From Sphingomonadales bacterium (GTDB lineage Bacteria; Pseudomonadota; Alphaproteobacteria; Sphingomonadales; Sphingomonadaceae), in contig JADJXT010000001.1 in NCBI GenBank assembly GCA_016720115.1, positions 992,001-1,056,000 of the forward strand: 64,000 nt of DNA, in the 5' to 3' direction. Shown here one piece after another: positions 57,735 to 64,000 of the stretch; within the stretch, counting starts at the first letter, position 1; each line of letters starts with the position of its first letter. The translations under genes were made by a program, and so were the position numbers. A model generated the notes under the pieces. The model was not told where the DNA came from. It did not search any database and saw only the letters and a program-made list of their open reading frames with translations.

Positions 57735-58792
57735 ATTTGGATCGTTCCGCGCCGGGTCGAAAACAGATGTTCGAGAATGCGAGGCGCGACATGCGCAATC
57801 CGTTTCTGATCGGATACCAGATAGTGGTGATGGATGCCTGGGCCTGCGTTGATTTCGTTGAAGATGACATTGCCTTCCGAAAGCGGTTGCGAGATATCCG
57901 TTGCCGTCACATCCAGGCCAGCAAAGCCGATGCCAAAATCGCGGACGATGCGGCTTCCGGTTTCGATTATTTCGGGATGCACCTCTTCAAGCACCAGATG
58001 GTTTTGCGCGGCACCATTCTCGTTAACAGCAAGCTTGACCATCACCTCAAGCCCGGCAGCCGGAATGGTTGCCGACGATAAGCCGGCCGCCGCCAATGTA
58101 TTTCGGCATTCAAGATCGATTATAAGCGGGCTTAGCGCCGTGATTGTTTCGCCCGCCCTACGCCGCTCATTTTCCGCCGAAACAAGTTGCCGAAGACTGG
58201 AGCGGCCATCGCCTGTTACGACCGGAGAATCCCTGCGCACCGCGTCTATCAACATGCCATCCAGGTACAGCAGGCGATAGGACGCACCGGCCAGTTGTTC
58301 CTCAACCAGCAGTTCGGGGTTGAAGGCGGCGGCATGGCGCGCCGCTTTTTTTAGACCATCAAGATCAATAATCCGCGTGGTAACCCCATGGCCGCATCCG
58401 GTCCCGTCGGCCGGTTTAACAACGACGGGTCCACCAACTTCGCTCAAAAAGGTCGCTGCGCGTTCCAGACTGTCGATGTCAAACCTCCGGCGCTGCGGTA
58501 TGCGCAAACCTTTTGCTGCGAGCAATTCGAAGACAACCGCCTTATTCAGCAGCAACCGCGAAACAATTGCACTGTCGAGCATGATGTCAGATTGATTGAC
58601 AAACGTCTGCAGACAGCCACGACTGATCTGCTTCAGTCCATTCGGCAATGTAGCAATTTCAGCTCCGACGTCGCGTGCGGCATCGCGCCACAGCTGATCA
58701 TAGAAGCGTTTGCGAATTACTTGAAAGCGGCGTCGCTCCAATATGCCCCAGACATCCGTGATCCTGCGATGATTGCGGAGCCATACTCGCAT
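57731..58792 (-). CDS. ATP-grasp ligase B, cyanophycin-synthetase-like core
   Basis: A 353-residue ATP-grasp protein unlike ligase A. It contains LNKAVVFELLAAKGLRIPQR, GGPVVVKPADGTGCGHGVTT (glycine-rich phosphate loop), ELLVEEQLAGASYRLLYLDG, RDSPVVTGDGRSSLRQLV and the metal-binding end GNVIFNEINAGPGIHHHY. The VTGDG...LRQLV segment recalls the ATP-grasp part of cyanophycin synthetase, which adds amino acids stepwise. The start is ATG 58792 (MRVWLRNHRRITDVWGI). Overlaps ligase A by four bases, so the two are probably made in similar amounts and may act one after the other. Confidence 0.83.
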   Translation of the reverse strand: MRVWLRNHRRITDVWGILERRRFQVIRKRFYDQLWRDAARDVGAEIATLPNGLKQISRGCLQTFVNQSDIMLDSAIVSRLLLNKAVVFELLAAKGLRIPQRRRFDIDSLERAATFLSEVGGPVVVKPADGTGCGHGVTTRIIDLDGLKKAARHAAAFNPELLVEEQLAGASYRLLYLDGMLIDAVRRDSPVVTGDGRSSLRQLVSAENERRRAGETITALSPLIIDLECRNTLAAAGLSSATIPAAGLEVMVKLAVNENGAAQNHLVLEEVHPEIIETGSRIVRDFGIGFAGLDVTATDISQPLSEGNVIFNEINAGPGIHHHYLVSDQKRIAHVAPRILEHLFSTRRGTIQI

Positions 58793-58845
58793 CGCGGACG
58801 ATGGAAGTTTCAGCTGGAATTGCTGAGGCAGGTGCTGGCTGCGGC

Positions 58846-59637
58846 TCAGTTGCAGATCGCGCACCCGTTTTCCCGCAGCTGTTCATCGACCCATGCGTTG
58901 GAGAAATCGCCGCGCTTTACGCTTGCAACATATTCGGCGAGACGGGCTTTGCTCGCTTGCAGGCGCTGGATGATTTCATCGGCAAAGCCCCGCGGTATAA
59001 CAGCAATTCCAGTGGTGTCCGCCTTGATGATATCGCCCGGATTGACCACCACACCGCCGCAACAAATGGGGGTATTAATTTCCCCGGGGCCGCGATGAAG
59101 CGGGCCAAAGGGGGTAACCCCGCGGGCATAAACGGGCAGACCTGTTTCCTTGATGCCGTCAAGATCGCGGATCAGTCCGTCGATTACATAGCCGCCTATT
59201 TTGCGGTGAATCGATTTGTTGGCAACCAAGTCGCCCAGCACGGCATTCGACATCGCTCCGCTGCAATCCACAACCACGATGTCACCGGGCTTGGCGATAT
59301 CGAGCGCCTTGTGGACCATCAGATTGTCACCAGGATAGAGCTTTACGGTGCAGGCCGTACCGAGCAGTTCCTTGTCGTTCGTCTGGTTGCGGATTGCGCC
59401 GTTCATGGCATAAAGCCGATTGAGCACGTCCGAGACATCGGCGGTTTCGAATTCCCTGAATTGCTCGATGAATTCATGCGACAAGCGCGGAAATTCGGTG
59501 CGGATCATATAGCCCGGACCCGGCGTCATTTCGGAAGATTTTGGTTTGGCCCGGGATGGCTCGTCCGGCCCTGTCGCCAGTGCTGCTTGCGCCTCCTCAA
59601 ACTTGTTGCCGACCGCCTGTTGCTCGTCGAGTTTCAT
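58846..59637 (-). CDS. RraA family protein (HMG/CHA aldolase or oxaloacetate decarboxylase-like)
   Basis: A 263-residue RraA-fold protein. The aldolase hallmark GYVIDGLIRDLDGIKETGLP (Arg and metal-binding Asp) and VYARGVTPFGP are present, with the GDNLMVHKALDIAKPGDIVV loop. These residues mark the class II pyruvate aldolases/decarboxylases of the family rather than the RNase E inhibitor RraA. It could release or add pyruvate, or decarboxylate a 2-oxo acid. The N-terminal ~50 residues are extra and low in complexity. Start ATG 59637, GAGG upstream. First gene of the six-gene operon; the promoter must lie in 59650-59803. Confidence 0.85.
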   Translation of the reverse strand: MKLDEQQAVGNKFEEAQAALATGPDEPSRAKPKSSEMTPGPGYMIRTEFPRLSHEFIEQFREFETADVSDVLNRLYAMNGAIRNQTNDKELLGTACTVKLYPGDNLMVHKALDIAKPGDIVVVDCSGAMSNAVLGDLVANKSIHRKIGGYVIDGLIRDLDGIKETGLPVYARGVTPFGPLHRGPGEINTPICCGGVVVNPGDIIKADTTGIAVIPRGFADEIIQRLQASKARLAEYVASVKRGDFSNAWVDEQLRENGCAICN

Positions 59638-59803
59638 GGGCTGCCTCATTTCAAAAATTGGCCGGGATGGCGATTTTGCAGAGCTTGAATTCTCGCTCCT
59701 CACCCATCCATATTAGTGCGGCCGTTGGCGAGGATGAAGGAAACATAGGGGTCAATCCGAAGTGGTTAGCGAAGCGCACCATCATCGACAGGAATGGAGA
59801 GCG

Positions 59804-60814
59804 TTACCAAATCGCCTTGTCATTTTTTGCGCCCTCAATCTTTGCATCAAAGCCAAGTGCGGTTTTCGAAACCGGCTTCAGGGAACGCTTTAGGCACTCG
59901 AAGCTTCTAACCAGGGGATCCCAATAGGTTCCCCTCAGCGAATGGAACGCCTGGAGCTGTTCGGGACTATAGCCGTAGATCCCATTGACCATCACTTCAC
60001 CCTTGTGCGGACGATAGGCGGTGCCAAACATCCAGTCGAAGATTGACAAGTTGGTGCCGAAGTTCTTGTCCCAATGCGCTTCGAGGCTGGAATGATGAAT
60101 CTGGTGCATGTGCGGACTGATAAACACCCCTTCCAACAGGCCGAACCGCAAAGGCACATGGGAGTGGCGCAACGCATCGAGCGTGGCAACGGTCAACAGC
60201 TTGTTCGCGATCGCTGCAATCGCCAGCAATTCAATAAAGCCAAAGCCGTAAAAATACATGATCAAGCCGGTTGGAATACCGGCAATAAATCCTTTCATTA
60301 CATATTTGCCAATTTGCACGATCGAATGTGCGCGGTGGTTTGTAAGTGGATTCAGATGATCCGCAGAATGGTGCACCTTATGCAATTCCCAGAGAAAGGG
60401 TACTTTGTGCTCAAGATAGTGCCAGAGAAACGCGTTGAACTCGGCTGCAACGATCAACACGCATGCTACACCAAGGACCAGTGCTGGAGAATTTTCATGC
60501 GAAGATGGTGTCCCGTCGAGCCCTGACAATGTGCTGAAAAGACCATTGGAGACCCAGAAAAGCACATAGATCCCCGGAATCAGAAAAATGAAATCCGTTA
60601 GCTTTCTGATGAGGTAAACCTTCAAATCGGTATGAAAGCTCTGTGATCGAACTGGATCGAAGGGAATACATGTCCTGAGCGCGTCTTTGATCGAGAAAGC
60701 AACAAGCCGCTCTCTGTATCTAAGCAAAAACAGGATTATCACGGCGATAAAAAAGGTCGTCCATGTGAACGCGAATGATGGAATTGAATCGATGAAGTTT
60801 ATGGCATCCGTCAT
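59804..60814 (-). CDS. Sterol desaturase / fatty acid hydroxylase family protein
   Basis: A 336-residue membrane di-iron oxygenase. Histidine clusters HYLEH, HKVHH, HQIHH and an isolated HRAHS match the family. Hydrophobic segments at 15-31, 73-93, 113-130 and ~170-200. Members hydroxylate or desaturate lipids such as sphingolipids, carotenoids or hopanoids. It lies 166 bases upstream of the six-gene operon on the same strand and may be part of the same functional group, modifying a lipid carrier or anchor. Start ATG 60814, overlapped by a small upstream reading frame. Confidence 0.88.
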   Translation of the reverse strand: MTDAINFIDSIPSFAFTWTTFFIAVIILFLLRYRERLVAFSIKDALRTCIPFDPVRSQSFHTDLKVYLIRKLTDFIFLIPGIYVLFWVSNGLFSTLSGLDGTPSSHENSPALVLGVACVLIVAAEFNAFLWHYLEHKVPFLWELHKVHHSADHLNPLTNHRAHSIVQIGKYVMKGFIAGIPTGLIMYFYGFGFIELLAIAAIANKLLTVATLDALRHSHVPLRFGLLEGVFISPHMHQIHHSSLEAHWDKNFGTNLSIFDWMFGTAYRPHKGEVMVNGIYGYSPEQLQAFHSLRGTYWDPLVRSFECLKRSLKPVSKTALGFDAKIEGAKNDKAIW

Positions 60815-60957
60815 GGTTGCGCGACTTCAGCTACGCGATAGATCCGCTTGCTTACAGGATCGCTGCCTGTTCCATTGACCTTTATGCAGAGAATGGCGAC
60901 ATCAGCAGGGGCTACGCACTCATGGGCTCGCGCGATGTCTGGATCATAAGTTAGCAT
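60811..60957 (-). CDS. Possible 48-residue ORF coupled to the sterol desaturase gene, or remnant of a longer gene
   Basis: A reading frame beginning ATG 60957 (MLTYDPDIARAHECVAPADV) and ending at a TGA that overlaps the desaturase ATG as ATGA. The frame stays open upstream without a start to a TAA at 61054-61056, and that part also looks protein-like (VSTQRWPFFTAGNRIFALRD). It is either a short gene giving translational coupling or the 3' end of a decayed gene. No family recognised. Confidence 0.35.
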   Translation of the reverse strand: MLTYDPDIARAHECVAPADVAILCIKVNGTGSDPVSKRIYRVAEVAQP

Positions 60958-61228
60958 GCGAACTGGATCCCTTAGGGCAAAAATCCGATTTCCGGCGGTG
61001 AAAAAGGGCCACCTTTGCGTTGAGACATAGCGGTATCCATCGAGCGCAGATGATTACCAAACAGGCATTGGTATTCCCCCAAAGTAGGTAAGCTTTGCTT
61101 CAAAATGGCGGGAGCGAGCTGCAACTGGAATCTTCATTCGCGAATGCCTTCCATCTTTTGCGCAATGGCGCGGCCGACTGCGGCTGACTATCCATAGCAA
61201 AACGCCCAGACAGGTATTTGCCGATCAA
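60815..61228. other. About 410 bases between the sterol desaturase and CelD-type genes
   Basis: Divergent promoter region of noticeably low GC. Apart from the small frame at 60811-60957 and its open upstream extension to 61053, I see no gene. The region 61060-61228 probably holds the promoter of the plus-strand acetyltransferase gene. No clear operator was found. Confidence 0.5.
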
Positions 61229-62317
61229 ATGAAAGTCTCGCTTGTATCCCCGCACGAACTTGACGCCGATTGCATTGAGCGATGGGAACAGTTGCGCGGT
61301 ACGAACTCGATCTACGACAGCCCCTTTTTTTCGCCTTGCTTTACGAAGGCTGTTGGTGAGGTTCGCCGCGATGCAGAGATTGCTATTTTCGAAACGGATG
61401 GGCGGATCGTTGGTTTTCTTCCTTTCCACCGTGTGCGACGCCGGATTGCAAAACCGATCGGTGGACATTTGAACGATTATCACGGCGCGATTCTCGAACC
61501 CGGGATCACGCTCGCCGATCCGGGCTTGCTGCAGTCTGCCAGACTGGACGCCTATGATTTCGATCACCTGCCGATACAATTGGGTAACGCGATGCAATCG
61601 GCAGATAGCTGTCGGGAATCACCGCAGATGGATTTAAGCGCGGGCTATGATGCCTGCGTCGCGGCGAAGGGGGATTCCTGGAAGCGCGGATGGCGCGATA
61701 TGTCCCGGAAAATGCGCAAGATGGAGCGAGAAGTCGGATCGACCCGTTTTGAGTATTCCTGTGAATCCATAGACCTGTTTGATATTCATGTCGAAATGCG
61801 CAACTCGCTTTACAGCCGCATGGGGTTGTGTGCCGATTATTGCGTCGGCTGGCAGGGCGAAGTCCTGCGCGTTTTACGTAATGTTGAGAGACCGGGCTTT
61901 CGCAGCGTATTAAACGTGCTGTACGCGGGCGAGCGACCAGTTTCTACGCATTTCGGGCTTTTCTCGCGCGGGGTTCTGCATTGGTGGTTTCCGGCTTATG
62001 ACCTCGCGTTCCAGCGCTATAGCCCCGGGTTGCAGTTGATCGATATTTGCGCCCGGCAGGCCGCCATCGAGGCAATTCGCATGATCGATTTCGGCAAGGG
62101 AGATGATCGCTACAAGGTGCTGTTTGCTGACCGTTCGATTCCGATGCTTAAGGGATCGGCCTGTCAGAAGGGAAGTTTTGCAGCTCGCGCCAGAGCGAGC
62201 CATGCCGCTATATTAGGGTTTGCCGAGCGTATATTGCCGGCCGCCATCAATGCCTATCCGAGAAAGTCGGTCGAACGTCTTTGGACAGGTACAGCTCTGC
62301 CGAGGGTCAGAACCTAG
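61229..62317 (+). CDS. CelD/BcsL-type GNAT family acetyltransferase
   Basis: A 362-residue protein with the double-GNAT (FemAB-like) layout found in proteins annotated as CelD, linked to exopolysaccharide synthesis. Seen: IYDSPFFSPCFTKAVGE, GRIVGFLPFHRV, a basic helix WKRGWRDMSRKMRKMERE and a C-terminal half with LNVLYAGERPVSTHFGLFSRG, FPAYDLAFQRYSPGLQLI and IDFGKGDDRYKVLFADR. It probably acylates a sugar or a lipid-linked glycan. No signal peptide. Divergent from the sterol desaturase gene. Confidence 0.8.
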   Translation: MKVSLVSPHELDADCIERWEQLRGTNSIYDSPFFSPCFTKAVGEVRRDAEIAIFETDGRIVGFLPFHRVRRRIAKPIGGHLNDYHGAILEPGITLADPGLLQSARLDAYDFDHLPIQLGNAMQSADSCRESPQMDLSAGYDACVAAKGDSWKRGWRDMSRKMRKMEREVGSTRFEYSCESIDLFDIHVEMRNSLYSRMGLCADYCVGWQGEVLRVLRNVERPGFRSVLNVLYAGERPVSTHFGLFSRGVLHWWFPAYDLAFQRYSPGLQLIDICARQAAIEAIRMIDFGKGDDRYKVLFADRSIPMLKGSACQKGSFAARARASHAAILGFAERILPAAINAYPRKSVERLWTGTALPRVRT

Positions 62318-62459
62318 GCTGCAATGAAATTATTCGGTGCCCAAAAAGGGCTAATCGGTGGGCGACTGCATATTACCCAGAATGGCAGTGGTCACAGGGC
62401 GACAGCATGTCCTATTCTTTGTGTGATCGGCAGCGCGAACATTTACCGAGAGCAATGAA

Positions 62460-63695
62460 TTGGCCAATGATCTTACAGACATCGTCGCATATCGGGCTCC
62501 GCCCGAACGAGTGACGCCGCGATATGTGTGGCTTTTGCCAATATTTTTCGCCTTGTGTTTGTTACCGGCCTTTCAATTGAACTGGCATTCCGCTTCATCG
62601 AAATCAGAACGGTCCAATCCCACGCAAATCGTCGTTGACGCATTGCGCCTTGCGGTCGTGTCGCCCGCCACTTCGGTGGTGAACACTGCGATACAAACGC
62701 AAACGATCTCTCTTGCGCAAGGCAGCAGATTCCCTGCACAACTCGAGTTTCTCGGGCCTGCTGGAGACCGTGATCGCGCCATCAACTGCCTGGCACTTGC
62801 CGCCTGGTATGAAGCTGGCAATGATCTCAATGGCCAGCGGTCGGTTATGCAGGTTGTGTTGAACCGGGTGGCTCATCCCAGTTTTCCCAAGTCTGTTTGC
62901 GGTGTCGTGTTCGAAGGTTCACATCGCGCCACGGGCTGCCAGTTCACTTTCACCTGCGATGGTTCAATGGCGCGCCGACGCCCTTCTGCTGCCGCACTGG
63001 CGCGCGCGCGCGCTGTTGCTACGCTAGCCCTGAACACCACTATCTATCCCGAAGTATCGCAGGCGACGCATTATCATGCCGATTATGTCATGCCCTGGTG
63101 GAGTAGCAAGCTAGTCCGATTGCACAGGGTCGGCCCGCATATTTTCTATCGTTGGCCCGGTGCGCGTGGAGCCCTTTCCGGCCAACCCAGCTCAGCGAGT
63201 GAAGGTGCTTTTGCTCAGCTTGCGTTCCAGGCGGCAGGTCAGCCTGTCGGCTTGCCCGCATTGAGCCTAGCCGAAGAGGCTAAAATGACAGCAGCAACGG
63301 GCACGGGAGCATCAAATTTGACATTGGCGTCGGTCGAACCAGCGGTGGAGGCAAGCGCATCGACCGTACCCGCTCCGAAAACCGATGACACCATCTTTCT
63401 GGCGGTCGACCCAGCGTCGCTCAGCGGCCGCTGGGCGGTTGCGGCACTAAGCAAATGTGCAGGGCAAGCTGGTTGCCGCGTCCTGGCTTACGAGTCTCCA
63501 GACAGAACGACCCACAACAGCACCCTTTCGCCGCGCGCGCGAGAGAAGCCAATTTTCGTTTTCGTTCGCGATGCTGCATCGGGAATGGAGCTTGCATTGT
63601 GGGACTGCGAAAAGGTTGATCGACCTGCCAGCAGCCAGTGCCTTCCCAGCGCGGCCCATCAACTCGCAAGGCTGCTTCGCGACAGGAAAAGTTAG
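62460..63695 (+). CDS. SleB-type cell wall hydrolase
   Basis: A 411-residue protein. A hydrophobic segment near residues 23-40 (WLLPIFFALCLLPAF) anchors it in the inner membrane. The hydrolase domain (~105-230) matches the SleB/Hydrolase_2 family: INCLALAAWYEAGNDLNGQR with the catalytic Glu, VVLNRVAHPSFPKSVCGVVF, and CQFTFTCDGS. These are lytic transglycosylase-like enzymes acting on peptidoglycan. The C-terminal ~170 residues are Ala/Pro/Ser-rich and unassigned. The start is a TTG at 62460 with a weak ribosome binding site, so the N-terminus is uncertain. Convergent with the LuxR gene (stops 4 bases apart). Confidence 0.85.
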   Translation: MANDLTDIVAYRAPPERVTPRYVWLLPIFFALCLLPAFQLNWHSASSKSERSNPTQIVVDALRLAVVSPATSVVNTAIQTQTISLAQGSRFPAQLEFLGPAGDRDRAINCLALAAWYEAGNDLNGQRSVMQVVLNRVAHPSFPKSVCGVVFEGSHRATGCQFTFTCDGSMARRRPSAAALARARAVATLALNTTIYPEVSQATHYHADYVMPWWSSKLVRLHRVGPHIFYRWPGARGALSGQPSSASEGAFAQLAFQAAGQPVGLPALSLAEEAKMTAATGTGASNLTLASVEPAVEASASTVPAPKTDDTIFLAVDPASLSGRWAVAALSKCAGQAGCRVLAYESPDRTTHNSTLSPRAREKPIFVFVRDAASGMELALWDCEKVDRPASSQCLPSAAHQLARLLRDRKS

Positions 63696-63699
63696 CTGT

Positions 63700-64000
63700 T
63701 TAGGCTCTGGCCTCTTCCGGTTGTGAAACGATTAATGCAGCGTCATGAATAGATATCATTTCATTGATACCATGGGTGTTGGCCCACAGCGCAGCCTGCG
63801 TACGATTGTGAACGTGCAACTTTCGCAGGATAGCCTTCACATGAACTTTCACTGTTGCCTCACAGATGTCCAGCTTCCGGGCAATCACTTTGTTTGAATA
63901 TCCAGCCATCAAGCAGCAAAGCACATCCAGTTCCCGCTGCGAGAGTTTTGCCGAATCGACTTCAAGATCGAATTTAGAGTCTATGGGGCGCTCAATGCCA
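63700..64000 (-). CDS. LuxR family regulator, C-terminal DNA-binding part (gene continues beyond the window)
   Basis: About 100 residues are visible. LSQRELDVLCCLMAGYSNKV, then IARKLDICEATVKVHVKAIL and RKLHVHNRTQAALWA, form a complete LuxR-type helix-turn-helix of the NarL/FixJ kind. The N-terminal receiver or sensor domain lies beyond position 64000. The VHVKAILRKLHV form is common in regulators of exopolysaccharide genes in alphaproteobacteria, so it may control the adjacent accessory region; this is inferred. Confidence 0.88.
   Translation of the reverse strand, partial: GIERPIDSKFDLEVDSAKLSQRELDVLCCLMAGYSNKVIARKLDICEATVKVHVKAILRKLHVHNRTQAALWANTHGINEMISIHDAALIVSQPEEARA

Noticed and set aside
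61100..61597. Minus-strand frame of 165 codons overlapping the CelD-type gene
   Set aside because: Antisense to the conserved N-terminal half of the acetyltransferase and without recognisable features.

Overview
The window looks like a chromosomal segment of an alphaproteobacterium, most likely a sphingomonad. This is inferred from the RcdA-like DUF1465 protein, the 180-kDa NAD-glutamate dehydrogenase, the PtsP with a GAF domain, the TonB receptor style, the high GC content over the first ~52 kb, and palindromic REP-type repeats with cores such as CCCTCCCGC-TTGC-GGGAGGG and TTCGACAGGCTCAGGGC. No database search was possible, so all family names rest on motifs and remembered family signatures.

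Layout. 1-2031: ptsP (cut by the left edge). 2.1-4.4 kb: two small YdcH proteins, an RcdA-like protein and a fatty acid desaturase. 4.4-7.2 kb: M20 peptidase and aldehyde dehydrogenase. 7.6-9.6 kb: glnB-glnA. 9.7-18.3 kb: a PQQ alcohol dehydrogenase lipoprotein, a DJ-1/PfpI protein, a ChaA-like cation antiporter, a thiolase, a coniferyl-aldehyde-type dehydrogenase, tRNA-Leu(CAA), a small membrane protein and an LplT-like transporter. 18.6-24 kb: TonB receptor, APC amino acid permease and a PYROXD2-like FAD oxidoreductase. 24-32 kb: a catabolic island with a Rieske oxygenase, TetR, MarR, P450, MDR alcohol dehydrogenase, SDR, a benzaldehyde-lyase-like ThDP enzyme and a second TetR. Two nearly matching palindromes sit in its two divergent promoter regions. 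32-36 kb: amidohydrolase, tryptophan 2,3-dioxygenase and a dicarboxylate/glutamate symporter. 36.3-50 kb: NAD-glutamate dehydrogenase, glutaryl-CoA dehydrogenase with an ALDH7/AmaB-type dehydrogenase (lower lysine catabolism), and gltD-gltB. 50.3-52.6 kb: ahpC-ahpF.

52.6-64 kb is visibly more AT-rich and reads as an accessory region. It holds a tight six-gene minus-strand operon: RraA-like aldolase, two ATP-grasp ligases, an Ldh/DpkA-family oxidoreductase, a formyltransferase-like/GINT1_N-like protein and a GT4 glycosyltransferase. A sterol-desaturase-family hydroxylase, a CelD-type acetyltransferase, an SleB-type cell wall hydrolase and a LuxR regulator (cut by the right edge) surround it. 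The operon looks like an uncharacterised pathway that builds an amide-linked hydroxy- or amino-acid group and joins it to a glycan or glycolipid. It is my main candidate for an undescribed system. The BAL-like catabolic island is the second.

Nitrogen handling is a theme of the first 50 kb (PTS-Ntr, PII, glutamine synthetase, GOGAT, GDH, glutamate-type transport, lysine and tryptophan breakdown).
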